Source of the DNA: Actinomycetes bacterium | GTDB lineage: Bacteria > Actinomycetota > Actinomycetes > Prado026 | Direction: 5' to 3' | DNA: 6,600 nucleotides | NCBI GenBank assembly: GCA_025455945.1 | Contig: JALOLN010000110.1 | Location: 1 to 6,600 of the forward strand | In this document: positions 1-5,330 of the stretch, piece by piece | Layout of the letters: each line of letters opens with the position of its first letter | Numbering within the stretch: the stretch's first letter is position 1 | Made by a program: the position numbers and the translations under genes | The notes under the pieces: generated by a model | The model's database searches: none | What the model saw: the letters and a program-made list of their open reading frames with translations, nothing else | What the model was told of the DNA's origin: nothing

Positions 1-134
1 CGGACGTCCACGGTGCGCCAGTCCTCGACCCGGCCGTCCGTGACTCTGGCCAGGGCCAGCGCCGGCGCCCTCCCCCACCCCTCGCCGACAGTCCCGTCGG
101 GCGCGACCGGGATGCACACGATGTTCGTGGCCAT
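1..134 (-). CDS. NifX/NifB-like dinitrogenase FeMo-cofactor family protein (N-terminal part, runs off left edge)
   Basis: Only the first 44 residues are in the window. The ATG at 134-132 overlaps the TGA of the upstream Fur gene by one base (TGATG), and an AAGGAG ribosome site lies 6 nt before it, so translation is probably coupled to fur. The peptide begins MATNIVCIPVAPDGTVG and continues with EGWGRAPALALARV, then a DGRVEDWRTVDV segment. This matches the start of the NifX/NifB C-terminal-like fold (Pfam Nitro_FeMo-Co, COG1433): a first beta strand, a DG turn, the conserved (F/W)GRAP motif, then a strand and turn. Family members bind or carry metal cofactors or Fe-S precursors; most relatives outside nitrogen fixers have no known role. 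No nitrogenase gene is seen here, so a nitrogen-fixation role should not be assumed. The family call rests on motif recognition of a fragment. Confidence 0.72.
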   Translation of the reverse strand, partial: MATNIVCIPVAPDGTVGEGWGRAPALALARVTDGRVEDWRTVDV

Positions 135-592
135 CAGCTGCTCCTTCTTCGTGGGCGAGCCTCGTCGGCACGCCCGATGGCTGCCTGGCATGCAGGGCAG
201 GTGCCCCAGAAGACGATTTCGGCCTCGAGGTCCGCGAAGCCGTGCGTCGCTGGCGGCACCAGGCAGGATTTCAGGTCATGGTCGCACGGCAGGTCGACGA
301 CCGCCGCACACGACCGGCAGACCAGGTGGTGGTGGGTCTCCTCGTGCTGGATCTCGTACAACGCCGGGCTGCCCGCCGGTTCGATCCGGTGCACCAGGCC
401 GGCGGCTACCAGGTCCGCCAGCACCGTGTACACGCCCTGCGTCGAGACCGAGCCGACCCGGTGGCGCGCCGCGGCGGCCACGGCTTCCGCCGAGAGGTGC
501 CCGTCGGCGGCGAGAACCTGCAGGACGGCCAGGCGCGGTCCGGTCACCCGCAGCCCATGACTGCGAAGAGCCTGCACTCCGAACTCAGCCAT
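134..592 (-). CDS. furA: FurA-type ferric uptake / peroxide-responsive transcriptional regulator
   Basis: This 152-residue protein has the normal length for Fur. The N-terminal winged helix covers roughly residues 8-75, with LRVTGPRLAVL at 14-24 and a recognition helix near 49-63 (SVSTQGVYTVLADL). The C-terminal dimerisation and metal domain has the HHHLVCRSC block (H87-H89, C92, C95) and a second CxxC pair, C132 and C135 in WGTCPAC, which form the structural zinc site. C103 and C110 are extra cysteines. The layout, including the late FWGTCPAC motif, is closest to mycobacterial FurA, a redox-sensitive repressor that normally precedes katG. Here the next gene is NifX-like instead. No Shine-Dalgarno precedes the ATG; a GATAAT -10 box ends 8 nt before it, so the mRNA is probably leaderless. 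It likely autoregulates through the AT-rich divergent region. Family assignment is firm; the FurA subtype is inferred from resemblance. Confidence 0.9.
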   Translation of the reverse strand: MAEFGVQALRSHGLRVTGPRLAVLQVLAADGHLSAEAVAAAARHRVGSVSTQGVYTVLADLVAAGLVHRIEPAGSPALYEIQHEETHHHLVCRSCAAVVDLPCDHDLKSCLVPPATHGFADLEAEIVFWGTCPACQAAIGRADEARPRRRSS

Positions 593-633
593 TCTGCGAT
601 ATTATCAAGAGAATGAGCAAGTCAGAACTTGAC
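591..633. promoter_or_regulatory. Divergent AT-rich promoter/operator region between furA and the universal stress gene
   Basis: This is the most AT-rich spot seen in the window. On the minus strand GATAAT (606-601, five of six matches to TATAAT) sits 8 nt before the fur ATG, as expected for a leaderless transcript; I see no good -35. Three dyads lie here: ATTCT-N14-AGAAT (591-595 with 610-614, overlapping the fur start codon), GATA-T-TATC (598-606), and CAAGT-CAGA-ACTTG (618-631). Autoregulation of furA through an AT-rich site at its own start is known in mycobacteria, so a Fur-type site covering the promoter is plausible, but I cannot say which dyad is the box. The same region must also carry the promoter of the plus-strand stress gene, for which no clear -35/-10 pair is visible. 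Confidence 0.5.
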
Positions 634-649
634 CCGGGAGGTGGGGTTC

Positions 650-1093
650 GTGAACGAGGAGGGACGTCCGCTCGTCGTCGTCGGCGTCGATGGCTCCGAC
701 CTCAGCATCGCCGCCCTGCGCTGGGCCGCGGACTACGCCCGGGGCATCAGGGGTCGGATCCTCGCCGTCACCGGGTACGACGTGCCGTGGACGATCGTGT
801 TCTCCCCCACGTACACCGAGGCGGACTACGCACGCGACGCCCACGAGGCCCTGGACCGGTCCGTCTCCGAGGCCCTGGGACCGGACGTCGATGTGCCCGT
901 GGAGAAACGGCTCGTCGAGATGCGCCCTGCCCAGGCCCTGAGAACCGCTGCTCAGGGAGCCGCGCTCCTGGTCGTCGGCAGCCATGGCCGTGGCGAGCTG
1001 CCCGGGATGCACCTGGGCTCGGTCGCCGGGTACTGCGTCCATCACGCTCCCTGCCCGGTCCTCGTCTTCCGCGGCGCCGACACCGGGCGGTAG
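650..1093 (+). CDS. Universal stress protein (UspA family, ATP-binding type)
   Basis: A 147-residue single-domain Usp protein. The GTG at 650 is chosen because GGGAGGTG lies 8 nt upstream; a TTG at 629 is in frame but has no ribosome site. The first strand LVVVGVDGSDLS (8-19) carries the Asp (D14) that normally contacts adenine. The C-terminal block ALLVVGSHGRGELPGMHLGS has the complete nucleotide motif G-x2-G-x9-G-S (G110, G113, G123, S124), followed by the usual HAPCPVLVFR strand (132-141). An ATP-binding rather than non-binding Usp is therefore expected: a cytoplasmic dimer linked to stress survival, oxygen limitation or dormancy in actinobacteria. It is divergent from furA and begins a plus-strand series; the next start is 11 nt after its stop. 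Confidence 0.93.
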   Translation: MNEEGRPLVVVGVDGSDLSIAALRWAADYARGIRGRILAVTGYDVPWTIVFSPTYTEADYARDAHEALDRSVSEALGPDVDVPVEKRLVEMRPAQALRTAAQGAALLVVGSHGRGELPGMHLGSVAGYCVHHAPCPVLVFRGADTGR

Positions 1094-1104
1094 GGCGGCG
1101 CGCC

Positions 1105-1305
1105 ATGAAGCGGGTCCTGGAGTCGCATCTGTTCGGCCCGCATCGCGTCGACGTGGTCGAGAACCTCGTCGACGAGGGCGGGAGCTACGTCGTGGTGGTG
1201 ATCGACGGGGCACAGGTCACCGACCCGCCCCTGACGTCGCCTCCGACGTTCGACGAGCTGGTCCACCTCTACGCGCGGTGGCAGGCGGGACCGGCAACCC
1301 GTTGA
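1105..1305 (+). CDS. Small protein of unknown function (66 residues) in the stress/ZIP gene series
   Basis: The ATG at 1105 opens a 66-residue frame ending at the TGA before 1306. I do not recognise the family. The protein starts MKRVLESHLFGPHRVDVVEN and then shows two likely beta strands (HRVDVVENLV at 13-22 and SYVVVVIDGAQV at 28-39) joined by a DEGG turn. A Pro/Thr linker follows, then an amphipathic helix (FDELVHLYARWQ, 49-60). It has no cysteine, signal peptide or membrane segment, so it is probably cytoplasmic. Support for being real: it lies only 11 nt after the stress gene, fills the space before the ZIP gene in the same direction, and has natural composition with third-position GC like its neighbours. 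No strong ribosome site is visible; coupling to the stress gene is possible. A much longer in-frame extension upstream reads antisense to fur and is low-complexity, so it is not used. Confidence 0.65.
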   Translation: MKRVLESHLFGPHRVDVVENLVDEGGSYVVVVIDGAQVTDPPLTSPPTFDELVHLYARWQAGPATR

Positions 1306-1362
1306 CACCCCGCCCGCTTCGTCCACCACCGCGGAGCCGGGCGCTGCCCCCAGGGGGAGGTC

Positions 1363-2100
1363 GTGACCGCTGAGCTGGCCTGGATCGTGGCCGCTGGCCT
1401 GGGCATGAGCCTGCTGGCGCTGACCGGCGCGGTGACCCTGGCCCTGCCGCCGGCCTCGTTCGACGCGGTGGTGATGCCCCTGGTCTCGCTCGCTGCGGGG
1501 TCGCTGGTGGGAGGTGCCCTGTTCCACCTGCTGCCGGGCGGGATCACCGAGCTGGGGAACGGCCTGACGGCGTACGTGTGGCTGGCCGGCGGGCTCTTCT
1601 CGTTCTTCCTGCTGGAGCAGTACCTGCACTGGCACCACTGCCATCGGTCGGTCTGCGCGCACCGGCCACTGGGTGTCCTGGTGCTCCTGGCCGACGGGGT
1701 GCACAACTTCGTGGGCGGGTTGGCGGTGGGCAGCGCGTTCGTCGTCGACCTCCGGCTCGGGGCGATGGCCTGGCTCGCGGCTGCGGCACACGAGATCCCG
1801 CAGGAGCTGGGCGACTTCGGGATCCTGGTCCACAGCGGGTGGAGCCGACGGTCGGCGCTGGCCTACAACACGCTGTCCGCGCTGACCTTCCTCCTGGGCG
1901 GGCTCCTGGCCTACGCCGCCGCTGCCACCATCGACGTGGCGGTGCTGCTGCCCTTCGCCGCCGGCAACTTCATCTACATCGCGCTGGCCGACCTGGTCCC
2001 CGAGCTGACGACGGCTCCGGCCCCGCACGAGAAGGCCGTGCACACCGCCGGGTTCGCCGCCGGGCTCCTTCTCCTGCTGGCTCTGGCGCACCTGACGTGA
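1363..2100 (+). CDS. ZIP-family divalent metal transporter
   Basis: A 245-residue, strongly hydrophobic protein with about eight membrane segments, the usual ZIP layout. TM4 carries the signature DGVHNFVGGLAVGSAF (111-126) and TM5 AHEIPQELGDFG (142-153, with H143, E144, Q147, E148, D151). TM2 has ALFHLLPGG (52-60) and a late segment has GNFIYIALADLVPEL (201-215). The loop before TM4 is rich in metal ligands (H89, H91, H92, C93, H94, C98, H100), as in many ZIP loops. The family moves Zn, Fe, Mn or Co into the cytosol; substrate cannot be read here. In TM4 the residue after HNFV is Gly118, where most ZIPs have the acidic bridging ligand (HNxxD/E). The GTG start leaves a GGAGG only 2 nt upstream, which is close; the run CCCCCAGGGGG at 1347-1357 overlaps that site. 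The radical SAM gene follows 18 nt later. Confidence 0.92.
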   Translation: MTAELAWIVAAGLGMSLLALTGAVTLALPPASFDAVVMPLVSLAAGSLVGGALFHLLPGGITELGNGLTAYVWLAGGLFSFFLLEQYLHWHHCHRSVCAHRPLGVLVLLADGVHNFVGGLAVGSAFVVDLRLGAMAWLAAAAHEIPQELGDFGILVHSGWSRRSALAYNTLSALTFLLGGLLAYAAAATIDVAVLLPFAAGNFIYIALADLVPELTTAPAPHEKAVHTAGFAAGLLLLLALAHLT

Positions 2101-2118
2101 GGGGAGTGTGAGGTACCC

Positions 2119-3084
2119 ATGGGGGCCTCCGGAGAGCCGTCCACGGCGATCACCTTCGGTCCGGTGCCGTCGCGTCGTCTCGGGCGGAGCCTGGGGATCA
2201 ACAACATCCCACCGAAGGTGTGCAGCTACTCGTGCATCTACTGCCAGGTGGGAGCCACCCTCGCGCGGACCGTGCGGCCGCGGTCCTTCTACCCCCCGGA
2301 GCGCATCGCGGACGAGGTCGCCGCTCGCGTCCACCGCCTGGAGGGACGCGGTGAACGCGTCGACGCCCTGACCTTCGTCCCCGACGGGGAGCCGACCCTG
2401 GACGTCGGGCTCGGGCGGACCATCGCACTGCTGCGCCCGCTGGGCATCAGGATCGCGGTGATCTCCAACGGGACGCTGCTCGACCGGGCGGATGTCCGCG
2501 AGGCGCTGAGGGGCGCCGACTGGGTGTCCGTGAAGGTCGACGCTGCCGACGCGGCCACCTGGCGGCAGGTGAACCGGCCCGACCCCCACCTCGACCTGGC
2601 CGCGGTCCAGGCTGGGCTCGCCCGCTTCGCTCAGGAGTACGGCGGTCAGCTGGTCTCCGAGACCATGCTCGTCCGCGACGTCAACGACTCGGCCGAGTCG
2701 GTCCGCGGGGTCGGCGAGGTGCTGCGCGACGCGGGTATCGCCACCGCCTACCTGGCGATCCCCACCCGGCCGACGCCGGTCGCCTCTGGAATGCCGCCGA
2801 CGGAGGACGCCGTCCACCGCGCCTACCAGCTGCTGAGGGACTACGTTCCTTCGGTCGAGCTGCTGATCGGCTACGAGGGCGACGAGTTCGCCTCCTCCGG
2901 GGACGCCCGAGCCGACCTGCTGAGCATCGTCGCCGTGCACCCGATGCGCCGCTCGGCGGTCTCGGCCCTGCTGCGACGCAGCGGTGCGGGCTGGGAGGTG
3001 GTGGAGGACCTCCAGGCGCGGGGCCTCCTCGTCGAGGTGGGATACGAGGGCGAGCGGTACTACGTGCGCCGCTTCCGTCGCTGA
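2119..3084 (+). CDS. Radical SAM protein, COG0731-like (wyosine-synthetase-related family), with C-terminal winged-helix-like tail
   Basis: A 321-residue protein. The N-terminus holds the family hallmark FGPVPSRRLGRSLGINNIPP (13-32) followed directly by CSYSCIYC, giving the CxxxCxxC [4Fe-4S] site at C35, C39 and C42. A DGEPTL block (89-94) stands for the SAM-binding GGE motif, and ISNGTLL (115-121) is the next conserved strand of the partial TIM barrel. These three are the only cysteines, so no auxiliary cluster is expected, unlike archaeal TYW1. Residues about 274-319 (HPMRRSAVSALLRR, then GWEVVEDLQARGLLVEV, then a YEGERYYVRRF hairpin) look like a winged helix. The reaction of the bacterial members of this family is not established; tRNA wybutosine synthesis is unlikely in a bacterium. 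ATG 2119 is preceded by GTGAGG at 5 nt; GTG 2108 is in another frame. It is probably co-transcribed with the ZIP gene. Confidence 0.9.
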   Translation: MGASGEPSTAITFGPVPSRRLGRSLGINNIPPKVCSYSCIYCQVGATLARTVRPRSFYPPERIADEVAARVHRLEGRGERVDALTFVPDGEPTLDVGLGRTIALLRPLGIRIAVISNGTLLDRADVREALRGADWVSVKVDAADAATWRQVNRPDPHLDLAAVQAGLARFAQEYGGQLVSETMLVRDVNDSAESVRGVGEVLRDAGIATAYLAIPTRPTPVASGMPPTEDAVHRAYQLLRDYVPSVELLIGYEGDEFASSGDARADLLSIVAVHPMRRSAVSALLRRSGAGWEVVEDLQARGLLVEVGYEGERYYVRRFRR

Positions 3085-3098
3085 CAGCCTCGACGTCT

Positions 3099-3119
3099 GG
3101 GCCCGATCGGCTTGGGCCT
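3099..3119. terminator. Possible bidirectional terminator hairpin between convergent genes
   Basis: GGCCC (3100-3104) pairs with GGGCC (3114-3118), with one further G-T pair outside, around a 9-nt loop. It sits in the 39-bp gap between the convergent ends of the radical SAM gene and the secreted-protein gene. There is no T-run on either side, so it is a weak candidate resting mostly on position. Confidence 0.3.
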
Positions 3120-3123
3120 CGGT

Positions 3124-4440
3124 TCAGCGGCCGGGTGCCCGCACGACGAGCACGAGCCTGTCCACCGTGTCCATCGCGGTGTCGCTCCAGACCGCCACGG
3201 TGGCGGTCGCCTGGACCCGGGCCAGCCCCGGCACGAACGCGGTCCGACCTGATGGCTGGACGACGACTGACCAGTGGCTCTGGGTGCACGGGACGGTCAG
3301 GGCGAACGTCCCGAGGATCACCCTCCGGCCGACGACCTGACGCAGCGTGCCCGAGATGACCGCCGTGTCCGACGGGTCGCAGTCCAGGCTCCCGCGCAAG
3401 GTCGCCCGGCCGGTGACCCGGTCCGCCGACACCAGCGGTGCGACGGCCAGCTCGGCGAAGGGCCGACGGAACGCCGTGTCGACGTAGTACCCCGATCCAT
3501 CGGCGTCCATGGCCACCACGAAGCACAGCCCATCGACCACTGGGTCCACACCGGCGCAGTTCACGTCGACGTAGTCGACGTGCTCAGGGCCCGTGGGCAC
3601 CCGCACGACCCGCCGCACCGCGAGTGTCGCGGCCAGCGTCCCGTCGGCCGCCACCGGCACGTCCGCATACGTCGACTCGTCGATCCCACCGATGAACCCG
3701 TGCCCCTGGGCGAGCGTGGCAAGGCCGGGGGTGAACCCCGTGCCAGCGACGCTGACCACCTGTCCGTCGACCAGCTCGCTGTCGGGGACGACCTCGACCA
3801 CCGGCCGGCTGACCCGCCACCTGATGCGGACGACGTCCCCGTCAGCGTCGAACACCGCGATGCCGAGCTGGGACCACGGCTGAACGTCCACGTCCGGGGA
3901 CAGGTCGATGGCATAGGCGTTCTCCACCGCCGCCTGGTACCAGCTGAACTCGTCCGTGGTGAGCTCCACGCCCGATCCAGCGGGAACCACACCGGACACG
4001 ACGTCCGCTGCAGTATCGGCGTCCGCACCGACGTCTCCCCCCGCACTGCGCGAGGGCTGCACGACCAGCTCCTTCGTGACCGCCTGCTCCATGGCCTGTC
4101 CGGTCGCGGAGAGCAGGTCACCCGGCTGCGGGTTGCAGAGCCCCTCGTCCTGCCAGGCGTCGAAGGCCGCGGCACCGTCTTGCACCGTGGCCGACTGGAG
4201 GCAGGTCGTCGTCCCGTCCTTGCTCAGCGCGAAGGAGACGCTCGTGCCCTCGTCGAACCCCTGCGCGGTCACCTCGTTGGTTGCCGGCGGCTCCCAGGTG
4301 GGCTCGTACCAGACGTCGAGGTACGGCTGCGGGACCGGTTCGGCACCTGCCGGACCCATCCCGAGTGTCAGCAGCGCCCCCGCAGCCGCTGCCAGGGCGA
4401 CAGCGCGGGCCACAGTCCTGCCTCGCGAACGGGCGATCAT
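3124..4440 (-). CDS. Secreted protein with neocarzinostatin-apoprotein-like domain
   Basis: 438 residues. The start at 4440 is chosen because GGGGAGG lies 9 nt upstream and a signal peptide follows at once: basic MIARSRGRTVAR, hydrophobic 13-28, and an AGA-EP cleavage site near residue 33; there is no RR twin-arginine motif. Residues 34-128 form an Ig-like region with C80 and C102. Residues about 214-330 resemble the neocarzinostatin fold: VVPDSELVDGQVVSVAGTGF (217-236), then ADGTLAATLAVRR (265-277), VDVNC (291-295) and C306. The first family disulfide, expected after LAQG, is absent. The C-terminal 335-438 is another beta-rich domain with C354 and C385. All six cysteines fall into three local pairs, fitting an exported, disulfide-bonded protein. 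Neocarzinostatin itself carries an enediyne chromophore, but no enediyne genes are visible, so the ligand and role are unknown. The open frame continues upstream to 5361 but only as antisense shadow. Confidence 0.82.
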   Translation of the reverse strand: MIARSRGRTVARAVALAAAAGALLTLGMGPAGAEPVPQPYLDVWYEPTWEPPATNEVTAQGFDEGTSVSFALSKDGTTTCLQSATVQDGAAAFDAWQDEGLCNPQPGDLLSATGQAMEQAVTKELVVQPSRSAGGDVGADADTAADVVSGVVPAGSGVELTTDEFSWYQAAVENAYAIDLSPDVDVQPWSQLGIAVFDADGDVVRIRWRVSRPVVEVVPDSELVDGQVVSVAGTGFTPGLATLAQGHGFIGGIDESTYADVPVAADGTLAATLAVRRVVRVPTGPEHVDYVDVNCAGVDPVVDGLCFVVAMDADGSGYYVDTAFRRPFAELAVAPLVSADRVTGRATLRGSLDCDPSDTAVISGTLRQVVGRRVILGTFALTVPCTQSHWSVVVQPSGRTAFVPGLARVQATATVAVWSDTAMDTVDRLVLVVRAPGR

Positions 4441-4692
4441 GACCGACCACCTCCCCACGGGGCCGGTCACCCCCGGCGGGGACACCGAGCCCCGCTGGCA
4501 CGCCTCGGCGGGTCCGAGGACATGTGTCATGCCTCCCACATCCGATGCTCGTTGGTACCGCGAGGGGCCACCAGGGCCTTTGGCCCGCCCCCAGGCGGGG
4601 GACGTGGTCGCTCCCCGTCGTCGCGCGTGCGCCATCGGCGACGGGTAGCCCCGGTCTCGACCCGGACGGGCTCCGGGTGGTTGGGTCGCGGC
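4441..4692. other. Divergent intergenic region (252 bp) with overlapping hairpins
   Basis: This holds the 5' regions of the secreted-protein gene (minus) and the hydrolase gene (plus). The only clear element on the minus side is the GGGGAGG ribosome site near 4450-4456. In the middle, GGGCC-TTT-GGCCC (4574-4586) and CCCGCC-CCCA-GGCGGG (4584-4599) form two perfect hairpins sharing bases 4584-4586, so only one can form fully at a time. I find no convincing -35/-10 pair in either direction and no gene-like small frame. Confidence 0.45.
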
Positions 4693-5304
4693 ATGGCCAC
4701 CGTCGCGCTGTTCCCGTCCGTGCTGGGGGTACGCCAGGGAATCCTGGACGCCGCCGAGCGGCTGCGCCTCGACGGCCACGAGGTGCTCGTCGCCGACCTC
4801 TACGGCGGTCGGACCTTCGACGACTACCCACCGGCCATGGCCTTCGCGGAGGGGGAGGTCGGGCTCGGAGTACTCCGGAGGAGGGCAGTCGAGGCAGTGG
4901 GCGGGCTGCCCGACGGCTTCGTCAGTGCCGGCTTCTCCCTCGGCTGCGTGATGGCCGTGCACGTGGCGACGGTGCGCACCGTGTCCGGCGTTCTCATGGT
5001 CGCCGGCGCCATCTCGGTGTCGCTCCTCGGGACCGACGCCCGCTGGCCTGCCGGGGTGCCGGCCCAGACCCACGCCACGCTCGGCGACCCGTGGCGGGAC
5101 GACGCCGAGCTCGCGCTGACGGTCCGGGACGTCGAGGCGGGCGGCGGCACGATCGAGGTGTTCGACTACCCCGGGTCCGGCCACCTGTTCACCGACCCGA
5201 CGCTGCCGGCCGAGTACGACCCCGCCGCCACCGAGACGCTGTGGGGGCGCGTCCTGCCGTTCGTCCGCGCCTGCAGCCTGCCGGCGAGTGACGCGACGGC
5301 GTGA
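4693..5304 (+). CDS. Dienelactone hydrolase family protein (alpha/beta hydrolase)
   Basis: A 203-residue protein of typical dienelactone-hydrolase size. It opens with the strand ATVALFPSVLG (2-12), then HEVLVADLYGGRTFDDY (29-45), where family members usually have a D-Y/F-G pattern. The nucleophile elbow is AGFSLGCVMA (79-88) with Ser82 in GxSxG; classic dienelactone hydrolases use Cys here, and Ser is common in the wider family. The acid is probably D132 (ATLGDPWRDD), and the histidine is H164 in YPGSGHLFTDP. The C-terminal EYDPAATETLWGRVLPFV is the usual last helix. It is probably a cytoplasmic esterase or lactonase of unknown substrate. No strong ribosome site precedes ATG 4693; a TTG at 4681 is a less likely alternative. 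Its TGA (5302-5304) overlaps a GTG that could start the next gene. Confidence 0.88.
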   Translation: MATVALFPSVLGVRQGILDAAERLRLDGHEVLVADLYGGRTFDDYPPAMAFAEGEVGLGVLRRRAVEAVGGLPDGFVSAGFSLGCVMAVHVATVRTVSGVLMVAGAISVSLLGTDARWPAGVPAQTHATLGDPWRDDAELALTVRDVEAGGGTIEVFDYPGSGHLFTDPTLPAEYDPAATETLWGRVLPFVRACSLPASDATA

Positions 5305-5318
5305 CCCGCGCCGGGACC

Positions 5319-5330
5319 TACCCTGGCCGC
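5319..5330 (+). promoter_or_regulatory. Leaderless -10 promoter element of the DinB-like gene
   Basis: TACCCT (5319-5324) fits the actinobacterial TANNNT -10 box and ends exactly 6 nt before the ATG at 5331. This is the spacing expected when transcription starts at the A of the start codon. No SD and no clear -35 are present. This pattern supports ATG 5331 over the in-frame GTG 5301. Confidence 0.5.

Noticed and set aside
1..134. Nitrogen fixation locus suggested by the NifX-like fragment
   Set aside because: No nif or nitrogenase genes are visible; COG1433 proteins are widespread in non-fixers.
13..1104. Plus-strand open frame continuing into the 66-residue gene
   Set aside because: It is antisense to fur and out of frame with the stress gene; composition is Arg/Pro-rich shadow. 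Only the part from ATG 1105 looks real.
1347..1360. CCCCCAGGGGG as a riboswitch-like element hiding the ZIP ribosome site
   Set aside because: The loop is too tight for more than about three pairs, and there is no larger conserved structure; it is probably a chance GC run.
1042..2940. Very long minus-strand open frame (632 codons) opposite the ZIP and radical SAM genes
   Set aside because: It is antisense to two unmistakable genes, is low-complexity (Gly/Arg/Gln/Asp/Val rich), has no recognisable domain, and is typical of GC-rich antisense frames without stops.
3124..4440. Enediyne antibiotic cluster suggested by the neocarzinostatin-like domain
   Set aside because: None of the neighbouring genes is a polyketide synthase, tailoring enzyme or resistance gene; the domain alone is not enough.
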